A stretch of DNA of 64,000 bases. It comes from Argentina anserina. Taxonomy: Eukaryota; Streptophyta; Magnoliopsida; Rosales; Rosaceae. The stretch is taken from the NCBI RefSeq assembly GCF_933775445.1, contig NC_065874.1, forward strand, positions 31,008,501 through 31,072,500. The letters are read 5' to 3'. Positions 45,301-57,109 of the stretch are shown one piece after another. How positions within the stretch are numbered: position 1 is the first letter of the stretch; each line of letters starts with the position of its first letter. A program made the position numbers and the translations under genes. The notes beneath the pieces were generated by a model. It was given only the letters and a program-made list of their open reading frames with translations, searched no databases and was not told where the DNA came from.

Positions 45301-47188
45301 AAGCTGGTACTCCTGGCAGGCCTTGAGCTCTACAGGAAAACCCTTTGAATTCTACGCAGACATCACCCCTTGAATTCTAGGAAGACTCTTCGGTAACCCA
45401 ACCCTATCTCGCTCTGAGATACATCCATGCAGATCTGCAGTACCTCGAGATCCCATGCCTCTGAAGAACTCATAGTCCCTGATCAGAGACTAGACTACAA
45501 CGCCGATTTCGGCCTTTGGAGATCCCATGTCGACATGATCTCCATTGCTGCAAAATCCGCTACGTCCTTATTGGAGTTATAATGGATATGCAGAGGGTCG
45601 GCAGGGGCCTTAGGGTCTTGCAGGCTGGCCTGCAGAAGCTGCAACCAATTAGTTTTTACGTTTCCATCTCCGTTCAATCTCACTACGATAATTTTTCTGA
45701 ATTTGCATGATCCAATTAAATGAGAATACTGCACCAACTAATGTAGAAGGGATCACTATAGACTAGAAATCTAGCTCTCCCAATTTTCATCAAAGTCGGT
45801 TCTGCATGTGTAGCTGGACCAAATAAATTGAGAATTGACTGACACAACTTATTATGATGTGAAAACTAAGGTGGATTATCTGGCCTTAAGGCAATTGTCT
45901 TCTCTAAGCTTCTTGATCAAAGATCAAGCAAAGTAAGACTTTTATCTCAGGCTTTTCATTAAGTTTGAGGATATGCAGTAAAACTTGTATCTGGTAATGC
46001 GTCCTCATGGTTGTAGATTTACCCCCTAATAATGAATGACTAGTGGTGAGGCCGCGCGCGGTGTTTGCTAGCGTAATTACAGTTTACAGATGAAAGAAAA
46101 GATTAGTTTTATTTATATATTTTTTGGTCGCGGCATTACACTTCATAAGACAGTGGCCAGTTCTTTATTACATAAAAAAACAAATAAATGCAAACTGGTA
46201 GACATAGTTCATATGTTTGAACCATCACTAAACCTATTTCTACACGAACGCCACCATCTGTTTGTCTTTCACTATCAACATTGAAAGGCTTACACATATA
46301 AGCCTACAATTCACTCTAGATAGTAGATAGGAAGACTCATTACCCATTAGCATTGCAATAGTGCCAGCTCGGTTACCATTCATGTGTCGAGTGAGTTACT
46401 CACTTCTAAGTCAAGGTTTTAGATCAAAGAGACAATTATTTATGTACACAGAAGTGGCTAACTGTTCATATCATCATGACTATTCTGTTAATTATATTTT
46501 CACTTTGAGAGGCAGTAAGATATAATAATAGTTTAGTTCAATTAGTTATGTCTATACAATGTCATTACAGTAGCCGACTAAGTGAAGTACTCTAAATGAA
46601 ATAAAGTTTACTTCTAAGTGATATCATTATAACAAACCAGTATGAGAACCCCAAACCCCTGCATCACCCCAAGTAAGAGACAGTTATATCTCCTTCTATC
46701 TCTTTCACTTTCAAATGTTCCAGACTTTACATATTATAAATAGGCTGGGTCAGTCTTTGTTGAAGTGGAAAAAATATGCTAATCTCTCTAGCTAGGATTT
46801 GATGCTAAATCTGTATCGGATATCAGTACTCTTGCTATTATATGTACTGTATTGAAGTTGTCACTGTTACTGTCTTAGGACATGTTTCATAATCACTGCT
46901 ACTTTGCCCTCACTGCTTAAATATCATATTCAGGATCTTATTTCTTTGAGATCCAATTGAGATGAATTGTGAGTTAGAGAGTTAGAGTTCCAATTTGCAT
47001 AGAGTTACAGAGTTCATAGACTTACATAATTACTAATTAGAGTTCCAATTTGCATTATGTTTTGTGTTCCAATTTGCTATGCTTCTGTATATAATGATAT
47101 TTGTTTCAAACTGATTTGTTAGCAATGCTTTTGAATATAATGATAGTTATTTCAAATTTATTTGCTATGCTTCAGTCCCATGTTTTAT
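45300..47188. other. Intergenic, no gene seen
   Basis: No protein or RNA gene was recognised. Open frames are short. Part of this may belong to the LTR of the preceding gypsy fragment. The right end is the insertion target of the gypsy element at 47194. Confidence 0.4.
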
Positions 47189-47193
47189 ATTTT

Positions 47194-47318
47194 TGTCACG
47201 ACTCCGAATTTTGAATGATAAAAATTCGAATTCGAAGCCATAAAAACTCTAAAACAATTTCAAGCATATTGAAATCATCTTATCATAACAGTGTATCGAA
47301 ACTGAGTCAACATCATGA
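47194..47318 (-). repeat. 3' LTR remnant of the minus-strand gypsy element
   Basis: The plus strand begins TGTCACGACTCCGAATTTTG and follows the start of 51481 for about 125 bp (to GTGTATCGAAACTGAGTC), after which the similarity ends. About 2.3 kb of this LTR is missing, although the outer end and target duplication are intact. Confidence 0.78.
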
Positions 47319-48539
47319 CCACAACTGAGATATACCCTACCCCCTGATTCATGCATACCTCAAATGCATGACACATGGCCCCACACAAACGCCCAAGTGG
47401 TATCATCTAAAGTATTGGTTTCCTCACAGTTGTAGTACTAATAAGTTCAGTAATCACTTCAACAAAAACCTGATATTGGGTCCACCATCTCTTCCAGACT
47501 AACCCAAAATTATTGCTTCACTACCATTCTAAACAGTTATTTCTTTACTTTCATCAAGAACCCTCATGGCCACCGAATTATTTTGAGAAGTCAAATGCTC
47601 ATGTTCAATTGTCAAAGCATTTGGCCAAGCAACTGCTCGGTAAGCAGCAATTAAAGGATCACTCCCTTATGGTAAAATTTAGCCATTGTTGAACTCTTGA
47701 GTTAACATCTCCTTATCCAACAATAACTAACATGATGCATGGAGAGAACTGAGCCTTTAAGTCTCCAACACTAAACACCACTTGTACTTGGAAGAAGTAT
47801 TCGGTCCTCAACCGCTCCTTTACCAAAGTGAGAAGGCCATCGTTACGATAAATTCATTAAAACACCACTAAGCTAAGGTTATCTCATTCTTTACCTTCAA
47901 TAGAATTACTTCACCGCCACTGCATCTCATTTGCATCAGTGGTATAGCTAAGATCCAATTCACAACACCAGATAAATGATTAATTTCATGAAAGATCAGC
48001 ATTCTCAATTAAATGCTCGTCTAGCAAATAATTTAATCATAATGTCGTAAATGAAATTTTCCCAACACTTTGGATTTCTTGGTCAGCCAAGAAAAATATG
48101 TAACATCAATTGTCTATGGCCTAACCAAAACAAGTTGAAACACAACCGCAATATAATGTGAATCTCAACTTAAGAATTGAGTCGCCACATTAAGGATGTA
48201 TCACACACCCTACCACTCCATTACCTAATGTTTGAAATGATTGTCACGAAAATTTTCGTTAAACCACCTCCAACATATGGTCTTCACATTTCTTACCTTA
48301 AAAACAATACTTCAACCTCATTGGGCCTCAATTTAGATTAGTTGCATAACTAAAATCCAGTCCTTAGCATTGAAACACTGAATATTTCTCAATGCAAGAT
48401 CAACGCTCTCCATCAAGACTTCTTGATAAGTCTCTACCCTGATGGAAATCTATATACTCAAACCAGTTAGCATTCCTGTAACTTCTTCACCCTGAGTTGA
48501 TGGTAACTGGATCTCAGGTCAATCTTAGAGCGTATTGTA

Positions 48540-49330
48540 ACCCCTCTAAGCTGATCAATCCTAGGCAAATGATACATATTCTTGATGGTCACCTTATTCA
48601 ATTCCCTATAGTCCACACACAACCGCATGGAACCATTTTTCTTTTCACGAATAACACCGGCGCACCCTAAGGTGGGACACTAGGCCTAATGAACCCTTGG
48701 TCCAATAGGCCATTTATCTACACTTTCAATTCTTTAAGCTCGTTGTACCCCATCCCATAAGGCGTCTTCGACACAGGTGTTATACTAGGTACAACATCAA
48801 TAAAGAAATCGACAACTCTCTGAGGAGGTAAACTCGGTATCTCCTGGAACACCTCACTATACTCGGATACCACAACAATGTCTGTGATAGATACTTCTTG
48901 ATCCACAGACTCCACAAGTGCCAAGACTCCTACTCTCATGGCATTATCCAACTTGAGGCAACGCTAACGAAAAACTGGCTCCCCCCAGGACTATGGAAAA
49001 ACACTACCATGTCCAAACAATCAATCAAAACATGATGTGACCTCAACCAATCAATTTTTAAGATCACATCATAGGTGTGGTCGAGAATCACTATTAAGGA
49101 AGCATGGAATTCTCTATCCCTAATGACAATAGGACAAGCCTTGCATATTGTCTCAAGCTCAAGAGACACTCCAAAAAGTGAAGTAACACATAAAGAGCTT
49201 TTAAGAGATGTAGGAATCAACCTTAACACCTCTATTACCGAACTAGCAATACAAGAGCGTGATGCTCCCGTATCAAACAGTACTCTAGCAAGGTAGTCAA
49301 AAATAGATAATGTACCTTCTACTCCTGTGT
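48540..49330 (-). pseudogene. Gypsy protease and RT N-terminus relic (minus strand)
   Basis: Minus-strand reading gives the aspartic protease active site FDTGASRSCIASSV (about 49290-49230). The protease body with VILKIDWLRSHHVLIDC follows (about 49060-49010), then after a gap the RT start with EYSEVFQEIPSLPPQRVVDF and a proline/leucine segment ending NELKELKV (48718). A weaker continuation with [20 protein letters not shown] sequence runs to about 48540. Stops and frame changes separate the blocks. The remaining RT, RNase H and integrase are not readable downstream. Confidence 0.75.
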
Positions 49331-51253
49331 TGATAGGAGCACTTTGTGCTACGTTCTTAATATGTTTTTACCTCTATTTGTACTTTGCTTAGCCCTTACT
49401 GTTGTAATATCGAGTCATTGAGTCACAATAGGAGTCTAGGACGGTTATGGATGTGTCTTTGTGCTTAAACGAGTTTAAAAACGAAGAATTGGCCTAGAGT
49501 CCTAGTTTGAGTAGGAATCCTTATAGGACTAGGAAACCTAGTTGGATTAGGAGTCTTCATCTTTCTTTGTTTTAGTCACATTGGTGATATCTTGAGAGTC
49601 ATGTTTGCATTAGGAATCCTTGTTAGATTAGGAAACGTACCATTTTGGAAAGTCATACTTGAACTCAAACTCTTATTATGAAACTTTCCTAAATAAACTT
49701 TCATGTTCTAGTAACTTACTTATTCTACTAAGTTTCATTTTTGCAAATTAGAAACTTTCCTAATCTAGTTGAGTTCATCTATTACATGTGTCTTTTTAAG
49801 ACAACAAATGTCTAGATTAAGACATAATTTTCGAAAGAATTATCTCTTACGTATGTTTTTCTTTTCTTATTTTCAGATCTGAAGAGATAATTCAAGGAAT
49901 TTAAAGAGAAGCCGTGCAAGGGAAAAAGAGTCCAATCCGTGATTAATTCTTGAGCTTGTGAAAGAATACTTTGCCGTGCCTAGCAATCAGCCCATGAGAA
50001 GGAGAGCCCAGCCCATGCCGTGTAACCCTACAGAAATAAGGAGATAAGAGCTTGTTCTACAAGAAAAAGAGGGGCAGCCATTCGATGTAATTAAAGGGAA
50101 AAGATCCTAGCCGTACATACATGGATCAGCCCATTCAAAACCCTAACAGCCCCTTCTCTCCTCCTTCCTCTATAAAAGGCATGGCCTCCCTTGATATTTG
50201 GCATCTCTATTCTCTCACAAACAAAGCCGAATTGTTGCCTAAATAATCCAGAAAATTCAAGCCAAAAACCTTCATCCATCATCACCAAACCGTGCTCATC
50301 TTCCTCCTCCACCAATTCGAATTCATCCTTGATTCATCCTAGAAGATTTCTAATGTGTGATTCATCCATGGCTTGTAATCTTTCTTTTTATTTTCTGAAA
50401 TTTTCGATTTTATTGTATGAATTCTTGGATGTTATTTTCGGTTTTATATATGAAGAATATAAATTCAAACTTCTTTGGTTTTATGTTTTGATTGTATGAA
50501 CTCTTGAATATGTGTTTATGCCGTGTATAATTGCTATGGGCAGTAGGATTTTCGAAATTAATTTAGGTTTTATTTCGATTTATTCCTTGAATTTGTACAT
50601 CTAAATCAATGCTTGAGGAAGCCAAGGCCATGGTTCTCCTAAGGTTGCGATTTCATTCACCAAAGTATTCTTTGATTGAGTATGCGCTTCGTGTTTCAAT
50701 TATTGATACTTGTTTAGGGTTGTGATAGTTCTAGGAATTTGCATGTTTAATCAAGATGAGTGACGCCATGCTTGCTTACATGTCTCCAATTCGACTTAAT
50801 GTGCTTATGTGCTACCTTGTTGTTTAACTAGAATGCTTCGTTATGTTGAACTCTTTTTAGCATATGTTTAGGATTGAACGCTTCGTCGATTCTAAATATT
50901 TAAGAAGTCTTAACGATTAAATGAACCGCTTCGGACTCTAATTAGAATTGGAATTGAAATGGACTTAGAAATAATCGAAAATATTTGTTGCCTATATGTT
51001 GTTCTATGCGTGTCATACATGTTTCTTGAGTAGAATTCGTGTTTTGGTTATGCGATGAGTGGTAGATCAATTGTATATAAGTAATTTATGATTTATTTTA
51101 AGTAGTAGTTTTAGAATCCAACTCAAATCCCCCAATAACATGATAAGTTTTGAGTCCCCTTTGATTCCCCGGACTGAACGATTCCTGCTTATTCTATACT
51201 AACGATGATGTTTTATACGGTTTATTATAGACGTTCTAACCAAGAGTCTATCA
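49331..51253 (+). repeat. Solo LTR (1923 bp) nested in the gypsy element
   Basis: The ends are complementary, TGATAG and CTATCA, and a perfect 5-bp duplication TGTGT flanks it (49326-49330 and 51254-51258). A TATAAAAGG at 50171-50179 followed by a T/C-rich leader suggests a promoter on the plus strand, so the LTR probably reads plus. The beginning (GGAGCACTTTGTGCTACGTT) resembles Athila-type gypsy LTRs. It interrupts the gag-protease part of the host element and carries no protein. Confidence 0.8.
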
Positions 51254-51466
51254 TGTGTCCCGCTATTAACCAAGATATTTATAGGGAAGATGAATCATCG
51301 AAGTATCACAGTACTTCTACTCAGAGGACCAAACCTTCAGCTGTGGCTCCTAATACTCTTGTGTACCCATCGACATATCAATACCGAAGAGCATGTAATG
51401 AGGGTCCGCTGCAGTCGGGCCATCGGTCCTGGATGATATTGATAGATCACCAAATACGCAACCTAC

Positions 51467-51478
51467 GCTCTGATACCA
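51467..51478 (-). promoter_or_regulatory. Primer-binding site of the minus-strand gypsy element
   Basis: TGGTATCAGAGC on the minus strand, two bases after the 5' LTR end at 51481. Matches initiator tRNA-Met. Confidence 0.85.
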
Positions 51479-51480
51479 GC

Positions 51481-53965
51481 TGTCACGATCCCGAATTTCG
51501 AATGATAAAAATTTGAATTTGAAGCCATGAAAACTCTAAAACAATCTCAAGCATATTGAAATCATCTTATCATAACAGTATATCGAAACTGAGTCCACAT
51601 CATGACTCAGTCGACTTGAATAATACACAACCAATGGAAATGTAAAATTCACTCAATCCTCACCTCTAACAGCAGAAAGAAATCTCCGACAATCTTCAGC
51701 GAAAGCCCTCTAATTCTGCTAATCCACACATGCAGAACTATCCCCTACACGATCGAATAGGTGCACCGGGATTGTAAACACAAACCCGATAAGCTTTGCA
51801 GCTCGTATGAGTAAAACAACTATATAACTCGTGTATAAATACAAAAGAAAACTACTAAAAACATTTAATTATAAATGTACTCATGAGTCATTGGACGGCC
51901 CATCTGGTTGTCCAATAATATCTGAAAATATAAGTGCTCATGAGAAATCGGGCAATGCCTCTGTTTACCCAAATACATTTATAATACTGGTACTCATGAG
52001 CGCTGGTACACCTCTGTTACTCCTCATGTTAGTACGCCTTCCGACATTGGGCAACCTATCGCTACCAAATATCCAAAAGAAAAATACTGAAAACATTTAA
52101 TTATAAATGTACTCATGAGTCATTGGACGGCTCATCTGGTTGTCCAATAATATCTGAAAATATAAGTGCTCATGAGAAATCGGGCAACCCCTCTGTTTAC
52201 CCAAATACATTTATAATACGGGTACTCATGAGCGCAGGTACACTTCTGTTACCCCTCATGTTAGTACGCCGCCCGACATTGGGCAACCTCTCGCTACCCA
52301 ATATCCAAAATATAGGTACTCTAAGCGCTAGTACACCTCTGTTACCCCACATGTTAGTACCCGGCAAACAGACTAGAGCTCTAACTGAATCGTAATTGTC
52401 ACCCGGCCAAGGCTAGGTCCCAACATGCCAACACGTCTGAAGACTGGTCCCTAGACCAGAAAAACGTTTTAACATAACTCAAGTTAAAACCACGTACAAA
52501 TAATCATCGCATGATATTGTACAAATCAATCGAAATGCTCAAATAATAAACATCAACGCTATAATGAACTCATTTGCAAACGGAAATTACGACAGTATAT
52601 AATATAGCAAACCATATATATGTACCTATTTTACCAATTATACACATACACAATCCACTATATCATAATAATCATATACTTATCATAGTTCATTCTTTTA
52701 AATTTAGCATAATCATGAATCTCCGCAAGGGTAGATTCGTCACTGTGAGATTTTACTCACCTTCTTTCGTGCGTGCAACTTCCACGACACCGAAAGTAAT
52801 TTCCTCACTTGTTTCGTCAGTCACCTAATAGCATGATAAATGCATAGAAAACGATACGTAAAATATCAAGTGACGATTTTCAGTACAACTAAATGTTGTT
52901 CATAAAACATTGTTCACAGAACACTATTCATATTTTACTGTTTTACTCATCAATGTTCCAATGTACTGTTTTACTAAAATATTGTTCATAGTTACTGTAT
53001 TACCAAAACACTATTCACAGTTACGGATTTACCAAACACTGGTCAAAGCCACTGTTTACCAAAACACTGTTCATAGTACTATTCATGCGGCGTCATTGTT
53101 CACTGACCGCCACCAATAACCATCAAATTTCACCACCACAATCTAAATAACATTCCTAACAACTTCCTAGTTCACCACAAAGTCTAATTCTGAGCTTAAA
53201 CACTTCAATTTAACAAGAACCGAAAAGCCCCAATTTATAAACCTAGGATTTCTTTTCTTCGATTCTCCTAGCACACAACGATTGGGGTTAAGTCGTTTGA
53301 AGGGTTTGTAGTATGGAATGAGACCTTCAAAATGGGACAAGAATCGTACCGATTGGTTGCCGAAGGAGGGAGATCCGACGAGTTGAAGTTCGGCGAAATA
53401 TGCTTTTTCGGGAGAACTTCCGGGCTTCACCGCTCCTAAACGGTGGCGAGATGGCGGGTGGCGCTACCACCAATCGACAGGAGATGCATCAATCTTTCAA
53501 ACGTAACCGGTGCGCCGCTCTATGGTGGCCGGACGACGGAGATCCCGCGGCCCAAAGTCAGTTACTCAAAGAGAGAAAAATCTGGGATTTTCATGTATGA
53601 ACAGTACCCGATCCGAAATTTCTGATTTTTCTCCATTTTTCTCTTTAATTCCCTTATTTATACTATTTTCCAAAAATGTCCAAATATCTTTTGATTCGTA
53701 ACTTCTTCATACGAACTCCGATTTAGGCGTGTCACGTGTCCCCGAATTCGTATCGACGAGCTCTACGACTTTCATGTAAGAAGTTTTCTAAGAAACCAAA
53801 TGAGTCAAAAGTCAACTCTTAGACTCGTCAAATTGAATGTTTCTGAACAAACAATATTTCAAACCCTTTCGTTTTCATTCTCGGCTAATAAAATTGGACA
53901 ATAACCAACTTAATAATATCCGGGAACTCATTGGAAATTATATATGAATTTTTCGGGGTATTACA
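51481..53965 (-). repeat. 5' LTR of the minus-strand gypsy element (2485 bp)
   Basis: The plus strand runs from TGTCACGATCCCG to TCGGGGTATTACA. Inside, a block of about 245 bp (about 51870-52110) with ATTGGACGGC and CTCATGAG motifs is tandemly repeated at about 52110-52350. Near 52880-53100 short repeats of ACTGTT/TTACC occur. Same family as the solo LTR 39903-42158, which has fewer of the repeat units. Confidence 0.87.
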
Positions 53966-53970
53966 ATTTT

Positions 53971-55156
53971 ACTCTTACAAATGTATATACTTTCATGCTT
54001 TGATTAGATAATAGATATATATAACTTCACTGATTTCAGAAAGTGCGTGTCTGTGGACTGTGGTTTATTGTCTACTGACCTTTAATCTTCTTTCATTTCA
54101 CCTAAGATTGCATATCATATTCGACTAGCTAAGATAATAACTTTATCAATTCCCTATGCCAGTGGAAATTTGCTTTTATTTCCCTAGGCCGTGTAAGATA
54201 TCTTCCTGGCTAGGAGGTGATATCTAGTTGGTTTCAGGTGAGTATATAAGAGATTCAGTGATATGTTATTAATTTCGCTCTTCTCTTTTAATATACTTGT
54301 GTTCTTCACTTTGTTCTTCATCTGCCTGTATAGAGAAGAGAAGCTTCTTGTGATTGTGATGAATATCTAGGACTGGAGAACCAAAAGAGTGATCATAACA
54401 GACAACTTCTTACCAGTATTAAACATGTAAGATGCACATTTTATTTACCTACAGTAGTTCCAGTTCCAGACAACACTGAGTCACTGATTAAGGTTTCAAT
54501 AGTGCAATTTAGTGCATTGCCGCCATTGCGTATATCTGGTGTTTTGGATATGCATATGCTTTAATGTTGAACAAATGCAATAATATAATTTTCATTTTTT
54601 GTAGGACTCCCGCCCAAAGTGGGAAGCGAATAAGAGTTGGGAAATGATCTTTCACCAAATACGTACTAAGCGACCTGCGACCGTTCATCGTTCACTGTAT
54701 GATTTTGCATATGGATTGGCATCATGTGCTAGTCAAGATTTTAATATATATAAGTTTTACTTTTTTAAAACACCACGGTGGTGGTGTCAAATCCATTAAT
54801 CTTCTATTAATAAAGTATATTGAGAAGTTTCGTGATTAAATTTTTGAATTATTTAAAATGTTCATAATTTATATATTTCTAAATCATGTCTAGATATAGT
54901 GCTAAGAATATGATTATAATTTACAGATTATAAAAGTGAAAATAACTTATATAATGATGATTTCTACAGAACAATAAGGAGAAAACCACTATTGTAAATA
55001 TAAGTACGTAAATTACTCATTATCATTTTATTTATTTTCATTAAATTTAAATTTTTGTTTTATTTTCCTACAACGTCTAATAATAGAAATAAAGAAAAAG
55101 TCAAATAGTAACATACACGGAGTGTGTCTCACGAGGCTAGTGTAATATAAATTGAT
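53971..55156. other. Intergenic, one possible orphan exon
   Basis: No gene was recognised. At 54604-54720 a short open stretch follows an intron-like TTTTTTGTAG and reads DSRPKWEANKSWEMIFHQI, unlike its AT-rich surroundings. It might be an orphan exon of a deleted gene. The rest is AT-rich. Confidence 0.3.
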
Positions 55157-55265
55157 TGTTGGCGTGAATCACGGGGGAATTGAAAGTTAAAATGTAGGTT
55201 TACTAATTATATATAGGATATTAGTGTGTATAGGTTGATTAAGGCAGTGTAATATACTTTTCCTC
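55157..55265 (+). repeat. Truncated 5' LTR of copia II
   Basis: TGTTGGCGTGAATCACGGGG to TACTTTTCCTC, collinear with the first ~108 bp of the 3' LTR. It then passes straight into the primer site. The remaining ~58 bp expected from the 3' LTR are missing, so a deletion removed the end of this LTR. Confidence 0.75.
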
Positions 55266-55266
55266 T

Positions 55267-55278
55267 TGGTATCAGAGC
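55267..55278 (+). promoter_or_regulatory. Primer-binding site of copia II
   Basis: TGGTATCAGAGC, matching initiator tRNA-Met. Confidence 0.88.
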
Positions 55279-55612
55279 AGTGCTCTGTTTTTTCTGGGTT
55301 TGTTTTTTGCGGTTTTTTGGTGCGAGCTCGTCAGCTGAGCTTGCTGCCACCCTCCCTGGAGCTCGTCGGCGACGTCAGCAAGCCACAAGCCTTGCGGTTC
55401 GGCAACGATAGCAAGCCAATTGCACCACTGCAAGCATAATCAGTCGGTATACCAGACTCGTCCCCGCATCCTCGCCCAGCTCACCCAACTCCTGACGTGC
55501 TCACCTGATCTCCCGATGTGCTCCTCCTCGAGGGACTGCATTACAGCCGGTCTCCGATCTCCTCCCCGCCTCGATCTCGCTCCGACGACATCTCGCTCCG
55601 CCACTGCCTTCG

Positions 55613-55820
55613 CGTCGAGCTCTCCTCCTCTCCTTTCGTTTCCGCCGCTGCAAGCGTTCCACCGGCGACATCTCTATCCTCCACCAGAGCCGCCGCGTCG
55701 AGCTCTCTTCCTCTCCTTTCGTTTCCGCCGCTGCAAGTGTTCCACCGCGACATCTCTATCCTCCACCAGAGCCGCAACGTCGAGCTCTCCTCCTCTCCAC
55801 CAGCGCCGCCACATCAAGCC
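55613..55820. repeat. 83-bp tandem repeat in the copia II leader
   Basis: A unit beginning CGTCGAGCTCTC starts at 55613, 55696 and 55778 (periods 83 and 82 bp). The first two copies are nearly identical and the third is partial. The whole leader from 55300 to 55980 is C-rich, opening Ser/Pro/Arg-rich frames on both strands that are not supported as genes. Confidence 0.8.
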
Positions 55821-56089
55821 GTCGTATTCGCCTTTGAAATCGCCGCTGCCGAGCTCCGGATTTGGATCCGACCTGCCCGGTCCGGCCCGGCCCAAATTCG
55901 ACCCGATCCGGACCCGACTCGACCCAGATTCGACCTGACCCAACTCGGACGAACCGGATCTGACCCGGCCCAGAATTGGTAGTCTTGATTGTCAGTGTAG
56001 GTTCACCGACAGTGCACGTGCATCCAAGACAGGTTTATATCAGTTGTTTGGTAATTCCGCTGCATAATTCTTGATTGTTTCAAATTCAT

Positions 56090-57010
56090 TTTCAATAGGT
56101 TCTGGAGACGAAGCTGATATTCCGAAATTTGAATTATCTGTCAAGAGTTCTGACAGTGGGTCCTTTGGGTGAACTAAACTCAATGGGACCAATTTTCGTG
56201 AATGGAAGCGACTTATGACGGCTCATCTTCGAGGCATGCACAAGATGAGACATATGACCGGAGTAACTACGGCTCCTAGTGCAGATGATATTATTGCCTA
56301 CACTAAGTGGGACGACGATGATGGCCTTGTGATGTCAGTCTTGTGGAAAGCTATGAATGAATAAATAATTGATCTGGTGGAGGCATGTAACACTGCGCAG
56401 GCAATATGGCTGACACTTAAAGGCTTATATACTAATGACTCTGATTTCATACAGGTTCATGAGTTAATGTGCACCGCTTTGGTGATGCAACAAAATGGAC
56501 AACCGATGGCGCAATATTTCACCAAACTAAAAAAATATTTGGGCTGAGATTGATGTGAAACGTCATTGCATGATCAAACATCAGGAGGATATTCTTTGGT
56601 ACCAGCGTGAGAAGGAGTTTGAGCGAGTTTACCATTTCCTAAAAGGTCTTGATGCCAAGCATAACAGTGCGAAAGGGGAATTGCTCCGACAGAGCGAACC
56701 CCCTAGCCTACTTACAGCTTTTACATATATCCGTAAGGATGAATCTCACCGGGAGAGCATTCATCAGACACAAGTTGAAGTTTCCAGCCTTACTGTTCGT
56801 ACTAGATCTTCAGCACCACCCCTTTAGCAGACCACTTCAGCTCCACTTCATCAGCGAGGACCACCACCAGGCTTCGGGAATCAGCCCGCCCTCCTTGCTC
56901 TTATTGTCATGATACTAACCATACTCGTGCGACCTGTTGGAAGCTGTATCCACACCTTCGGCCTAAGCGGCCTAATTATCATCCCAAGGCGAAAGCAGCT
57001 ATCCAATTCG
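56090..57010 (+). pseudogene. Copia II gag relic
   Basis: Pieces in changing frames: KLNGTNFREWKRLMTAHLRG (about 56180), FLKGLDAKHNSAKGELL (about 56635), and a CCHC knuckle CSYCHDTNHTRATC at 56896-56937. At least three stops (for example near 56172 and 56362) break it. The knuckle spacing C-x2-C-x4-H-x4-C is still complete. Confidence 0.78.
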
Positions 57011-57109
57011 TCTTGGAATCTGATCTCTATGGTGTGGTTGGATAGGATCATCATACAGCAGGCGGAGCAATACCTACCGCATCCATAGCTGGTAGTTGCA
57101 GAAATTGGT

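Larger units (their letters stand above)
47194..53965 (-). mobile_element. Ty3/gypsy element (chromovirus-like), minus strand, with nested solo LTR
   Basis: A perfect 5-bp duplication ATTTT flanks it (47189-47193 and 53966-53970). Its 5' LTR is the full 51481-53965, and its 3' LTR survives only as about 125 bp at 47194-47318. A primer site follows the 5' LTR. Protease and RT starts are readable (49300-48540). Gag is mostly lost, partly through the nested LTR 49331-51253. Downstream of the RT start the sequence to 47320 is decayed. The match of LTR end, primer site and protease/RT style suggests the Tekay/Del group of chromoviruses, but no chromodomain was seen. Confidence 0.83.

Noticed and set aside
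46020..46080. GC-rich GGCCGCGCGCGGTG spot as a possible regulatory site
   Set aside because: An isolated short palindrome with no further context.
53170..53625. Open frames near the end of the long gypsy LTR
   Set aside because: They lie within LTR sequence, overlap on both strands and lack domains.
55420..55982. Ser/Pro/Arg-rich frames of about 150-170 codons
   Set aside because: They lie in the tandem-repeat leader of copia II, overlap on both strands, and show no domain.
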